DNA from: CAIKMD01 sp963740675
Lineage (GTDB): Bacteria; Pseudomonadota; Alphaproteobacteria; ATCC43930; CGMCC-115725
Assembly: GCA_963740675.1 (NCBI GenBank)
Contig: CAVUFS010000007.1
Coordinates: forward strand, 248,001 to 312,000
Length of the DNA: 64,000 nt
Reading direction: 5' to 3'
Part shown: in pieces, positions 1 to 9,351 of the stretch
Layout: every line of letters starts with the position of its first letter
Numbering within the stretch: position 1 is the stretch's first letter
Notes under the pieces: generated by a model
Databases searched by the model: none
What the model saw: only the letters and a program-made list of their open reading frames with translations
What the model was told of the DNA's origin: nothing
Program-made: the position numbers and the translations under genes

Positions 1-2
1 TC

Positions 3-1505
3 ACCGGCGCGGACGGCATCACGCTCGACAGCACCGCGGTGCCACTGACCCTCACCGCGCACAGCACCGCCGGCGGCGATGTCGATGTGACGCTCAACCA
101 GACCGCCGGCGACGGCGGCGCAGGTACCAGCGGCGCGAGCGGCGGCAATGGCGGCGCTTCGATCCTCGATAATGTCGTTTCGGGCAGCACGAGCGGCGGG
201 CATCTCACGCTCGTGCAATCGGCTATCGCCGGCGCGGGCGGTGCGGGCGATGCGACCGCTGGCATCGGTGGCGATGCATCCTCCATCCTTACCCGCGCCG
301 ACACACAAGCGAGCGCGCTGACCGGTACGACGAACGCCACCGCGGGCAATGGCGGCAATGGCACGAATGGCGCTAACGGCGCGAATGGCGGCAACGCCAC
401 CGCGACCATCGCGCTCACCGGCAATAGCCCGACTATCGCCAATGCGAATGCAACCGCGGGTAATGGCGGCAACGGCACAGCAACCGGCGGCAACGGCGGC
501 GACGCCGATGCCGCATCGACAGCCACTGCCACACTGGCCGGCGCGAACGCGACCGCCAACGCGACAGCGCTGGCCGGCATCGGCGGCACCGGCACGACCG
601 CCGGCACCACCGGTATCGCCAATGCGACGGCGAATTCGACCTCGATCGCCAGCGGCATCGCATCGTCGACAGCCTTCGCCGATGGCCGCAGCGGCCAGAG
701 CCAGGCGAATAGCAGCACGACGGGCGGCGGTGTCGTCAGCGTCAGCGGTCATGCGACCGCTTCAGTCGGCAGCCCGACGCTGACCCTGTCGCAATCGACC
801 GTGGGCGGCCCGGTGCCGACCGTGCCGGCGAGCTTCTCGACCGGTGCGATCCAATCCTTCGCTTTCAGCACCGGCTTGCCGAATGCGAATTCGGTGCAGA
901 CGAGCGTGCTCACCCCGCATCCGATCTTCAATGCGACGCTGCCGAATAACGGCATGTCGCACTACCTCGGCGCGGCGTCGCTGGGTGTGGCGCGTGCGAG
1001 CACGGGTCAGCTCCAAGCCTACGATACGATGATCGACTTCCAGCTGCCCTTCAGCTCGCTCGATGTCGGCGCGCATCTCGACGTCGCATTGCACGATCCG
1101 GTCAACTTCAACCCCGGCGCATTCTCGGCAAGCAACTCGGTGCACATCACGATCCTCACCAACTTCCCGAACTTCAACATCAGCAGCCTGGGTGTTGCCG
1201 CCGCGGGTGTCACGACGCTCGCCCAGCTCGACGCTCTGTTCAACAACCAGATCTTCGATCTCGGCGGCATCCCCACGGGCCTCGCCGGCACCTTCGACTT
1301 CAGCTTCGATATCCAGATGCTGACGGCCGATGCGACCGGCTTCGCGGGCAACATCCTCCTCGCCACCGTGCCGGAGCCGGCAAGCTACCTGCTCTTCGGC
1401 ACCGGTCTCATCGGCTGGATGCTGTTGCGCCGTCGGCGTCGTGGAAGTGACGGGCGTCTGGGTTTCGAGATCATCGCCACCGGGTTGCACCGCAGCGTTG
1501 CATAA
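3..1505 (+). CDS. PEP-CTERM sorting-domain surface protein, 5' partial
   Basis: The reading frame is open from the window edge, so the true start lies outside. The first ~230 visible residues are a low-complexity Gly/Ala/Asn/Thr-rich tract with many GGNGG-type repeats, typical of exported adhesin or matrix proteins. The next ~200 residues are ordinary sequence. A C-terminal VPEP motif (codon at 1368), a hydrophobic segment and an Arg cluster form a PEP-CTERM signal, which in other bacteria is cut by an exosortase during export to the surface. Odd: about 20 residues follow the Arg cluster, whereas the signal normally ends there; a one-base shift near 1442 would end the protein as expected. No exosortase gene is visible here. 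Confidence 0.8.
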   Translation, partial: TGADGITLDSTAVPLTLTAHSTAGGDVDVTLNQTAGDGGAGTSGASGGNGGASILDNVVSGSTSGGHLTLVQSAIAGAGGAGDATAGIGGDASSILTRADTQASALTGTTNATAGNGGNGTNGANGANGGNATATIALTGNSPTIANANATAGNGGNGTATGGNGGDADAASTATATLAGANATANATALAGIGGTGTTAGTTGIANATANSTSIASGIASSTAFADGRSGQSQANSSTTGGGVVSVSGHATASVGSPTLTLSQSTVGGPVPTVPASFSTGAIQSFAFSTGLPNANSVQTSVLTPHPIFNATLPNNGMSHYLGAASLGVARASTGQLQAYDTMIDFQLPFSSLDVGAHLDVALHDPVNFNPGAFSASNSVHITILTNFPNFNISSLGVAAAGVTTLAQLDALFNNQIFDLGGIPTGLAGTFDFSFDIQMLTADATGFAGNILLATVPEPASYLLFGTGLIGWMLLRRRRRGSDGRLGFEIIATGLHRSVA

Positions 1506-1583
1506 GGAACGCGAGGCAGCCGGCCTCTATCGCACCGGCTGCCCCGCGTTATAAGCAACGCGTGGTTCACGGGGGATGCGAGG

Positions 1584-2604
1584 ATGATGCGAGTGGCTTT
1601 GACGCGCGCGGCCTTTGTTATTGCGACGCTCATCGCGGGATGGGCGACGGCGAGCGCCGCAGAGCCGCCGAAGATCCGCATCGGCTGGGCCGTGGTGCCG
1701 GCGAATATCGGCCCGCTGATGGTCGCGAAAACAGAGCTCGCGCCGCATAACGGCAAAACCTACACCGCCGACTTCATCCATTTCGCCGGCGCGCCGCAGC
1801 AGCTCGCCGCGCTCGGCGCCAACGAGATCGATATCGGCTCGCTCGCCTATTCGACCTTCGCGCTCGGCATCGAGAATGGCGGGCTGACCGATCTGCGCGT
1901 GATCGCAGAATTCCTTCCAGGACGGCGTCGCCAATTACGACATCAATCAATATGTCGTGCTGCGTGACGGGCCGATCAAAAAGGTCGAAGACCTGAAAGG
2001 CAAAGTGCTCGCGACCAACGGTATCGGCAGCTCCGGCGACATGGCGATGCGCGTCATGCTCGGCAAGCACGGGCTCGATCCAAAGAAAGACGTGAACATC
2101 GTCGAGGCGTCGTTCCCGGCGATGAAAGCGATGCTGGCGGAAAAGAAAGCCGATCTCATCACGTCGATTCCGCCCTTTTCGCTCGATCCGGCGATGCAGG
2201 AATTGGGGCGCACGCTGTTCAATCAGCGCGATTCGATGGGGCCGACGCAGCTCGGCATGCTGGTCGCGCGGCAAGGCTTCGTCGAGAAGAACCGCGCCGC
2301 GCTCACCGATTATCTCGAAGATTTGGTGCGCGCGATCCGCTGGTTCTCGGATCCCGCCAATCATGACGAAGCGGTCACCATCGTCGCCACTTTCACCAAG
2401 CAGCCGAAGGCGCAGCTTGGCGATCTGTTCACGCCGAAAGGCGATTACTACCGCGACCCGAACGGCCTGCCCGATCTCAAGGCGCTACAGAGCAATACCG
2501 ATACCGCTTATCAGCTCGGCTTCCTCAAGACGCAGCTGACCATCGCGCCGTACGCGGAACTGGGGCCGGTGAAAGAAGCGGCGACGCGGCTCGGCCTGAA
2601 ATAG
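1584..2604 (+). CDS. ABC transporter substrate-binding protein (NMT1/TauA-like), frameshifted
   Basis: A periplasmic binding protein of about 340 residues for a nitrate/sulfonate/taurine-type ABC importer. It starts with a signal peptide ending near ATASA-A, then PPKIRIGWAVVPANIG and a PQQLAALGANEIDIG stretch typical of the family. The frame changes near 1907-1914: the N-terminal frame (from 1584) ends in nonsense, while the sequence FQDGVANYDINQY continues in the next frame to the stop at 2604. One extra T in GAATTCC would explain this, so it is either an indel error or a fresh mutation. It is convergent with the monooxygenase gene, stop to stop with 6 bp between. No permease or ATPase is adjacent on this strand; the ABC importer at 7.5-11 kb may be its partner (inference). 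Confidence 0.75.
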
Positions 2605-2610
2605 CCGCGC

Positions 2611-3648
2611 TTAAAGCGCGGCGAGCTTCGGCATCACCTCGGTGGCGAAGAGCTTCTGCGAGCGCAGCGCGTCGTCGAGCTTCATATTGCCGAAGAACAT
2701 CGCCAGATTCATGTGATTGACGCCGAGCGCCTTGATCTGACGCTCGAGCTCGGCGCGCACCGTATCGGGCGTGCCGGCGATCGTCGTGCCCGCCGCGACC
2801 GCTGAATCATAGCCGCCGACGATGTGCTGCGTGTAGTTGACGCTGGTCACGTTGCGCTTCAGCAGCCAGGTGATCTTCTCGTGATGCTGCTCATGCGCCG
2901 GCTGCGCGATGCGCCGCGCCTCTTCAGCCGTGTCGGCGACGACCACCTGGCGATTGACACCGATCACCACGCCGCCCGGATATTCGGGCTTCGGATGCGC
3001 CACCTTGCTGCCGGCCTTGGCGAAGGCGTCCTTATACGCGTCGATATTCTTCTTCGCCGTTTCCATATTGCCGAGCGTACCGAAATGCAGACCGCGCTCG
3101 CCGGCCCAGCGCGAGCCGAATTCGGCCGACGACGCGTACCAGATCGGCGGATAGGGCTTCTGCAACGGCTTCAGCGCCATCGGCACATTCTTATAGGTGA
3201 AGAACGGGCCTTCATGATTGAGCTCGTCGCTGGTCAGGCCTTTGAGGATGCAGTCATAGGCGTCGAGGAAAATCTCGCGCGACTGGTCGTGATTGACCTT
3301 GTGGAAATTGAGCTCGAAGGGCGAGACACCGCGGCCAACGCCAACCTCGAGCCGGCCATGGCTCAGATGATCGAGCATCGCGATCTCTTCGATCAAGCGC
3401 AGCGGCGAATAGAGCGGCAGCAGGAAGACCAGCGCGCCGAGCCGCATCTTCTTGGTCGCCCGCGCGACCGCCGAGAGATAAACGGCGGGATTCGGCACCA
3501 TGTTGAGCGGCGTGCCGTGATGCTCCGCCACCAAGAGACACGCGAAACCGGCCTCGTCCGCCGCCGCGGCAAATTTCAAACGATCGTCGAATTGCTCAAC
3601 CAGCGGGCGATCGTTCTGGTCGACGTGATCGAACAAGCCGAATTTCAT
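2611..3648 (-). CDS. LLM-class flavin-dependent oxidoreductase (luciferase-like monooxygenase)
   Basis: A 345-residue single-domain bacterial-luciferase-family protein beginning MKFGLFDHVDQ. Visible family features are the AEHHG motif near residue 42, LLPLYSPLRLIEEIAMLDHLS and the GRLEVGVGRG loop. Members use FMNH2 supplied by a separate reductase to oxygenate organic substrates. It is the last gene of the minus-strand operon, 30 bp after the RidA gene, so it probably serves the same catabolic pathway. The substrate cannot be told from sequence. A second member of the family, at 29504-30559, is clearly related but not closely so. Confidence 0.85.
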   Translation of the reverse strand: MKFGLFDHVDQNDRPLVEQFDDRLKFAAAADEAGFACLLVAEHHGTPLNMVPNPAVYLSAVARATKKMRLGALVFLLPLYSPLRLIEEIAMLDHLSHGRLEVGVGRGVSPFELNFHKVNHDQSREIFLDAYDCILKGLTSDELNHEGPFFTYKNVPMALKPLQKPYPPIWYASSAEFGSRWAGERGLHFGTLGNMETAKKNIDAYKDAFAKAGSKVAHPKPEYPGGVVIGVNRQVVVADTAEEARRIAQPAHEQHHEKITWLLKRNVTSVNYTQHIVGGYDSAVAAGTTIAGTPDTVRAELERQIKALGVNHMNLAMFFGNMKLDDALRSQKLFATEVMPKLAAL

Positions 3649-3678
3649 CGGGAATTCCTTATTTGAAAAGACGAGAAC

Positions 3679-4059
3679 TCAATCCTGGATGACGGCGATG
3701 CATTCCATCTCGCACAGCATGTCGTCGCTCTTGAGCTGCACGATCGCCGAGGTTCGCGCCGGCAGCGGCTCGGGCATCAGCTTCACATATTCCTCGTTGA
3801 AACCCTTCCAGTCGCTGGCATTTCGCAGGAACACCGTGACCTTCACGACATCGGCAAGCGACGCGCCGGCGGTCTTTAAAATCTCGGAGAGATTGCCGAT
3901 GCAGCGCCGCGCCTGATCGTGGATATCGCCCATCTTGCCGGTCTCGCGATTGCGCCCGGCCTGGCCCGAGGTGAAGACCATGTTGCCGATGCGGATCGCC
4001 TGGTTGAACGGGCCGGACGGAACCGGCGCATTCTCGGTGCGGATCGCTTGCTTCTTCAT
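3679..4059 (-). CDS. RidA family (YjgF/YER057c) deaminase
   Basis: A 126-residue Rid-family protein. It carries the PSGPFNQAIRIGNMVFTSGQ N-terminal signature, the conserved Arg in PARTSAIVQ (near residue 105) and the Glu in MECIAV near the C-terminus, the residues used by active imine/enamine deaminases. The ATG overlaps the stop of the upstream DUF336 gene as ATGA, so the two are translationally coupled. RidA relatives include 2-aminomuconate deaminases of aminophenol meta-cleavage pathways (known for the superfamily). With an extradiol dioxygenase and an ACMSD-type amidohydrolase in the same operon, that role is plausible here but unproven. Confidence 0.88.
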   Translation of the reverse strand: MKKQAIRTENAPVPSGPFNQAIRIGNMVFTSGQAGRNRETGKMGDIHDQARRCIGNLSEILKTAGASLADVVKVTVFLRNASDWKGFNEEYVKLMPEPLPARTSAIVQLKSDDMLCEMECIAVIQD

Positions 4060-4516
4060 TCGGCTGCTTCCCCATCCTGGCTTTGTTTGTCTTTGCCCGT
4101 ACCGGGCTTATGCGCGCCCAGCGCCTCGACCGTTTTGCGCGCGACCTCGTGATCGCCTTGCGGCGAGGAGCCGCCGACGCCGATCGCGCCGATGCATTCG
4201 CCGTTCTCGTAGATCGGCACGCCGCCGGGATTGAGCGTGACGCCGCCGGGAATGATTTCGGTCAGGCTGATCGGATAATGCATCCGGCCTTCCCACTGCT
4301 CCATCAGCTTCGCGGTCGATTTCTTGAAGGCGGCGGCGAGCCGCGCCTTGCCCATCGCCATATAGGGGCCGTGCCAGGACTATCGGGCTTGCCGCGCGCG
4401 ACCAGCACCGGATGGCCGGCGGCATCGAGGATCGCGACCGACACCTCGACGCCTTTGGCGCGACCGATGGATTTCGCGGTCTCGAGAAACTTCATCGCCT
4501 TCTCGAAATCCATCAT
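4056..4516 (-). CDS. GlcG/HbpS (DUF336) family protein, frameshifted
   Basis: About 152 residues of the DUF336 family, small proteins found in many catabolic operons and reported in some cases to bind haem or act as accessory factors. The N-terminal part (MMDFEKAMKFLETAKSIG to LVARGKPDS) is in one frame and the C-terminal part (WHGPYMAMGKARLAAAF to the end, with GGVPIYENGECIGAIGVGG) is in another. The break lies between about 4370 and 4385 and needs a one-base change. The gene overlaps RidA by 4 bp at its 3' end. The family assignment is firm from the C-terminal signature; the biochemical role is not known. Confidence 0.78.
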
Positions 4517-4547
4517 GTTCCCCTCCGAACCTTGTTTACCTCTCCAG

Positions 4548-4612
4548 CGTCATTCCCGCGCAAGCGGGAAATCCAGTGGTTTCGCTGGATGCCCGCTTTC
4601 GCGGGCATGACG
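4548..4612. repeat. Two-arm inverted repeat, copy 1
   Basis: Intergenic palindrome between the amidohydrolase and DUF336 genes. Each arm is itself a small hairpin: the left arm pairs TCCCGC with GCGGGA around GCAA, and the right arm pairs ATGCCCGC with GCGGGCAT around TTTC. The outer ends are CGTCA and TGACG. Six related copies occur elsewhere in the window. Confidence 0.9.
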
Positions 4613-4640
4613 GAAGAAGAAGCACGATCAAACCCAACCA

Positions 4641-5825
4641 CTAAGCCATCCGCAAATAACGATCGGCGTTGGCGTGCATCAAATTCTTCATCGCCGCGTC
4701 GCCGATAATGTTACCCCATTTGAGAACATTGTCGACGGAATGCGGCCAGTCGCTTTCCGGATGCGGGAAGTCCGACGCGTACATCAGGCATTTATCGCCG
4801 AGGATGTCGTTCACCGCCTTGGTCATCAGCGGGCCTTCATGCGCCTCGATGCAGACGCAGATGCGGCCTTGCTTGGCATATTCGGTCGGCAGGTATTTGA
4901 GCTTCGGAATGACGCCCTTCACGTAGTGCACCTGGCTGTCGAGACGCAGCAGCCAAGTCGGCAGCCAGCCATGGCCCGTCTCGGAATAGCCGACCTTGAT
5001 ATTGGGGTAGCGATCGAGAATGCCGCCGCAGATCACGTAAGCGAGTGAGCGTTGCGCGCCCCAGGGATGCGCCGCCGTGCGGGCAATCGCCGAATTGCCC
5101 CAGATGTCGCGATAGCCGGGGAAATAGGGCGGCTCGTAAAAGAAGCTGTGATGCATGATCGGCAGATGCAGATCGTTCATCACCGCCCAGAGCGGCTCGA
5201 GATCGGGATCGTCGATCGGCATGCCTTCCGGCAGCGACGGCCACACGCAGGAAATCCAGCTATCCTTGCCGTGCTTCTTGAGCTGCTCGACCGCCCACGG
5301 GATGTTCTTGCCCGGCGCGAGGAAGAGACCTTTCAGGCGATTGTTATCGGCGCTGCAGAAGTCTTTCATATAGGTGTGATAGGCATCGTAGAGACCGGTG
5401 GTCATGCCCGGATCGAGCGCGCTCGACGCCGGCGCCCAGGTGCCGGGGATCAGCACGTTCACATCGACGCCTTCGAGCGTCATGTCTTCGAGACGGCCAG
5501 TCGGATTGTCGTGTTGAATGCGCTCGTGGCAGACCTCTGTCGAGACGTTCTCGACCCGGCCTTCGACCGCGCCGGCGCCGCCCTTCTCGATCTTCTCCGC
5601 GCCGGCCTTCTGGCCCGCGACGCGGTTATAGGGGATCGGATTGACCTTGATCGTGTGCCAGGGCCCTTTCGGATGACCGCGACCCTCGGGCGATTTCATC
5701 GTGCGGACATAAGGATCGAGGTCGTTCCAGCGATCCTTGGCCGCGGTATTCGCATAGCGATACAGCACTTCGAGCGAGGGCGTGACGTGGCTGTCCACGT
5801 CGATGACCCGGTAGCCATTACGCAT
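4641..5825 (-). CDS. Amidohydrolase-2 (ACMSD-like) family metal-dependent hydrolase/decarboxylase
   Basis: A 394-residue TIM-barrel amidohydrolase. The N-terminus reads VIDVDSHVTP, a variant of the metal-binding strand in which only one His is obvious. A later His lies in the SETGHGWLP segment, and the C-terminal metal/catalytic Asp is in MYASDFPHPESDWPHS. These features match the amidohydrolase_2 group that includes aminocarboxymuconate-semialdehyde decarboxylase and gamma-resorcylate decarboxylase. In the operon it lies 127 bp after the gamma-glutamyltransferase-like gene and before DUF336 and RidA. A role in decarboxylating or hydrolysing a ring-cleavage product is an inference from context. 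Confidence 0.82.
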   Translation of the reverse strand: MRNGYRVIDVDSHVTPSLEVLYRYANTAAKDRWNDLDPYVRTMKSPEGRGHPKGPWHTIKVNPIPYNRVAGQKAGAEKIEKGGAGAVEGRVENVSTEVCHERIQHDNPTGRLEDMTLEGVDVNVLIPGTWAPASSALDPGMTTGLYDAYHTYMKDFCSADNNRLKGLFLAPGKNIPWAVEQLKKHGKDSWISCVWPSLPEGMPIDDPDLEPLWAVMNDLHLPIMHHSFFYEPPYFPGYRDIWGNSAIARTAAHPWGAQRSLAYVICGGILDRYPNIKVGYSETGHGWLPTWLLRLDSQVHYVKGVIPKLKYLPTEYAKQGRICVCIEAHEGPLMTKAVNDILGDKCLMYASDFPHPESDWPHSVDNVLKWGNIIGDAAMKNLMHANADRYLRMA

Positions 5826-5952
5826 TATTTTTTCTCCATCGCTGAAATCGCTGATTGTTCACAGATCGTACGGAGCGCCGCTGCGCGCGGCAAAATGGAA
5901 TTGCGGATCAAGGCATAGCCGCCGCTTATAACGGTGTTCAGCATGCCGTCCT

Positions 5953-7494
5953 TCACCATGCCTCAGCCTGAGCCACGCGGCGATGATCGGCGAGGCCGAG
6001 CAGCCCATCCGGCGTGTTGGCGGCAAGCTTGATCGAGCCAAAGCTGATCCAGCCTTCGCGCATCGCCCGCGTCTCGGGAACGCGCGCCTGAACCGCTTCG
6101 CGTAGCGCCGGCGCCATCGTTTCCTCGACCACCAGCTTGCCCTGAAAATCGACCGACCAGCGCGGGACGCTCGCCGCGGCCGCCGGATCTTCGCCGCAAG
6201 CCAGCACCCGCGCGAGAAATTGCGCCAAGGTACAGGTCTGCCCGACCGTTCCCGGCGTGCCGACGCTCATCACCAGCTTGCCGTCTTTCATGACGAGACA
6301 CGGCGCCAGCGTGTTCGCCGGCCGCTTGCCGGGCGCGACGCAATTGTCGCTATCGGCGTCGGCGTTGAAGCCGGCCATGCGATTGTTCAGCAGGATGCCG
6401 GTGCCATCGAGCACGACGCCTGCGCCGTAAGGTGCCGAGACGCTTTCGATCAGCGACACCGCCATGCCGTCGCGATCGATCACCGTGACACAGGTGGTGC
6501 AGCGATCGCGCGCTTCAGCAGGCTCGGGCTGTGCGGCACGGGGCGCGTCGCCGGTAACGGCTTCGATCAGCGCGCGGCGAAGCTTGGCTTCGGTTTGCCG
6601 CGGATCGGCGATGAGCCGCGCGACAGCACGATAGGCACTGCGCCGCGCTTCATAGCCTTGCAGCACGAAATCGGCACTGTTCGGATCGACGCGATCGATC
6701 TTGCCGGCCTGGAGTGCATGCAATTGCCAGAGCAAGGTCGCGCCAAAGGAATTGGGCGGCATGGTCAGCACGTCGTGGCCGTAGAAAGGCGCGACGATCG
6801 GTTCCTGCCACAGCGATTGATGCGTGGCGAAATCCTCGGTGGTGAAAAGCCCGCCCACCGCTTGCGCCGCCTGCACGATGAGCCGTGCAACCTCGCCGCG
6901 ATAGAAGCTTTCGACGCCGTCGCTGGCAATGGCACGCAACACCGCCGCGAGATCGGGCTGGCGAAAATGTGCGTGCTCTTCGAGCGGCTTGCCGCCCGGC
7001 AGAAAGAGTGCGCGCGCCGCGGGATTTTTGCCAAGCAGTTCGGCGCGATCCGCCGTATTCGCCGCAAGCTGGCGATGCACGGGAAAACCTTCTTCAGCGA
7101 GGCGCAGCGCCGGCGGCAACAACGCCGCGAGCGACAGCGTGCCGAAGCGGCGCGCCAAATCGTCGAGGCCGCGCAACATGCCGGGCACCGTCGCCGAGAG
7201 GATGCCGGTGCCAGGAATGCCATTGGCGAAACGCTCGCGCGTTGCCGATGCGGGCGCCGCGCCCGTTGCATTCAGCCCCGCGACCGTGCCGTTCTTCGGC
7301 TCGTAGATCAGCGCGTAGAGATCGCCGGCGAGGCTCACCGCGTAGGGACAAACCACCGCCAGCACCAGCGCCGCGGCGATCGAGGCATCGACCGCATTGC
7401 CGCCCGCACGCAGCACGGTGATCGCGGCTTCGCTGGCAAGGCCATGCCCCGCCGATACGACGCCGTTCCGCCCGCGCGCGATCTGTGCCGTCAC
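5953..7494 (-). CDS. Gamma-glutamyltransferase family protein
   Basis: A 513-residue Ntn-hydrolase of the gamma-glutamyltranspeptidase family. The GTG start at 7494 overlaps the ATPase stop as GTGA; an upstream in-frame ATG would put 32 extra residues inside the ATPase gene. The N-terminal GVVSAGHGLASEAAITVL and GGNAVDASIAAA segments are typical. The self-cleavage site aligns at TTCVTVIDRDG, with the predicted nucleophile Thr near residue 333, followed by GILLNNRM. There is no clear signal peptide, so a cytoplasmic location is likely. In the operon it may remove a gamma-glutamyl or other acyl group from the imported substrate (inference). Confidence 0.88.
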   Translation of the reverse strand: MTAQIARGRNGVVSAGHGLASEAAITVLRAGGNAVDASIAAALVLAVVCPYAVSLAGDLYALIYEPKNGTVAGLNATGAAPASATRERFANGIPGTGILSATVPGMLRGLDDLARRFGTLSLAALLPPALRLAEEGFPVHRQLAANTADRAELLGKNPAARALFLPGGKPLEEHAHFRQPDLAAVLRAIASDGVESFYRGEVARLIVQAAQAVGGLFTTEDFATHQSLWQEPIVAPFYGHDVLTMPPNSFGATLLWQLHALQAGKIDRVDPNSADFVLQGYEARRSAYRAVARLIADPRQTEAKLRRALIEAVTGDAPRAAQPEPAEARDRCTTCVTVIDRDGMAVSLIESVSAPYGAGVVLDGTGILLNNRMAGFNADADSDNCVAPGKRPANTLAPCLVMKDGKLVMSVGTPGTVGQTCTLAQFLARVLACGEDPAAAASVPRWSVDFQGKLVVEETMAPALREAVQARVPETRAMREGWISFGSIKLAANTPDGLLGLADHRRVAQAEAW

Positions 7495-8334
7495 GTGCCA
7501 GCGCCCATCACGGCGCTCGATGGTTTGGTCGCGCGCATATAGAATTCCGATTGCGGATCGGCGGCGACCATCGCCTTGATCCGCTCCCAAAGATAGTGAC
7601 GCAGGTGAACGAATTCCGGCCGCTCGCGCACATCGTATTCCCAGCGCGGATGCGGCAGGTTGACGTCGAGCACTTCCGCCACCTGTCCCGGCCGCGGCCG
7701 CAGTAGCACGATCTTGTCGGAGAGCATGACCGCTTCGTCGACGCTGTGCGTCACGAAGACGACGACGCCCTTGTTCTGCTGCCAGAGCTTCAGCAGCTCG
7801 ATCTGCATGAATTCGCGCGTCTGCGCGTCGAGGCTGGCGAACGGCTCGTCCATCAACAGGTATTGCGGCTCGGCGATCAGCGCGCGGGCCAACGCCGCCC
7901 GCTGCTTCATGCCGCCCGACAATTCGTTCGGATAGGAATCGGCAAAGCGCCGCAAGCCAACCATCTCAAGCAGCCGGTCGGCGCGATCGGCGCGATCTTT
8001 CGCATCGACACCATCGACTTCGCACGGGAACGAGACATTGTCGCGGATCGTCCGCCACGGCATCAGGCGGAAAGATTGGAAGACAAAGCCCATATGCGGG
8101 CCGGGACGCGGCGGCGCGCCCCCGACCAGGATCTCGCCGCTATCGGGCGCGATGAGCCCGTTCAGCATGCGCAAGCAACGTCGTCTTGCCGCAGCCCGAC
8201 GGCCCGACCAGCGACACAAACGTATTCGGCTCGATATCGAGCGAGACCTGCTGGAGCGCCTGGACGCCGACATCTTCCTTGGCGCGGCGAAACGCCTTGG
8301 AGACGTTGCGGATGGCGATCCCACCCTCGTTCAT
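7491..8334 (-). CDS. ABC transporter ATP-binding protein (SsuB/TauB-type), frameshifted
   Basis: About 280 residues. From the ATG at 8334 (ATGA overlap with the binding-protein stop) the frame encodes MNEGGIAIRNVSKAF and the Walker A GPSGCGKTTLL. It then shifts near 8165-8180, and RMLNGLIAPDSGEILVGG continues in a different frame. One extra T (CTTG for CTG) explains it. The rest is intact: Q-loop VFQSFRLMPW, signature LSGGMKQR, Walker B YLLMDEP, D-loop SLDAQ and H-loop FVTHSVDEA. It would energise the permease at 10217-11041. The shift is probably an indel artefact, because the downstream domain is fully conserved. Confidence 0.85.
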
Positions 8335-9351
8335 CGGCCGGTCTCGTCCATGCTCGGATCGGTGCCAATATCTTTGAGCGCCGCGTCGATGAAGCTGGTA
8401 TCGATCCATTCCTTCGGCTGGACCGGGCGCAGATCCTTGAAATCGGGCAGCGCATAATCCGTCTCGGTGGTGAATTTCACCGCCTCGATATTGAGCCCGC
8501 CATTGACGCTCCACTCTTTGCGATAGGCTTCGCCCAGCGCCTCGAGATCGGCCGGCTTCACATCGGGTCGCGCCTTTTCCATCGCGGTGACCCAGATTTT
8601 CGGATCCTTGGCGAAATCGCGCGAGGCGAGAATGATCGCCGCGCACCACCGCAGCGACTTCTTTCGCCTTGCTCTTGGCGACCGCGTCGGTGACGACATT
8701 GAGCTTCGAGACGAAAGGCGCGGCTTTATAAAAGCTCGCCTGATCGACCATCTCGCGGACATTGCTCTTGTCGGGCATCGAGAGCCAGACGCCGATCGAG
8801 ATCGTCGTCGCATCGATCTGCCCCGCGGCGAGCGCTTGCGCGCGCACCGGCGGTTGGCCGACCGCGAGATAACGCAAGCTATCGACATCGGCACCGAGCT
8901 TCTTCAGCACGACACGGCTCAGCGCGTAATCGGCGCTGCCGACGCGGGCGACGCCGAACACCTTGCCGTTCAGATCCTTTACCGCGGCGATGCTTTTCTT
9001 GCCGGCGATCATGAAAGGCAGCGCCTTGTCGGGCGAGACCACGCCTTTCAGCTTCATCTGATCGCGACCGACAAGCTGCAGCGCCGTGTCGATCGCGATA
9101 TTCGCCATATCGCCCTGGCCCGAGCGCAAAGCCGCGACCGCCGACGGCGTCTGCTGCACGCGCACCAGCTCGACATCGACGCCGGCGCGTTTGTAATAGC
9201 CAAGACCGATTGCGAGATCGGCGACGGAGTTCGGCACCAGCGGCGTCTCGGTTTCGGTGACGATGAGCTTGAAGGTCTCGGCCTGCGCGGCCGGAAGCGC
9301 GAGCGCCGCCGCCGTCAGCGCTCCGACAAATCCAAAGACAAGTTGCTTCAC
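8331..9351 (-). CDS. ABC transporter substrate-binding protein (NMT1/TauA-like), frameshifted
   Basis: About 340 residues with a signal peptide (VKQLVFGFVGALTAAALAL, cleavage near AQA-ETF). The GTG start at 9351 overlaps the dioxygenase stop as GTGA and has a GGGAG ribosome site; the longer ATG at 9390 lies inside the upstream gene. The family signature is clear: VPNSVADLAIGLGYYKRAGV and AVAALRSGQGDMANIAIDTA. The frame shifts near 8645, after KEVAAVVR, and continues as AIILASRDFAKDPKIW to the stop at 8331. It is the binding component of the operon's ABC importer, lying between the ring-cleavage gene and the ATPase. Confidence 0.85.

Noticed and set aside
6220..7542. A 440-codon open frame opposite the gamma-glutamyltransferase-like gene
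   Set aside because: Shadow of a clear gene; composition is typical of antisense high-GC sequence.
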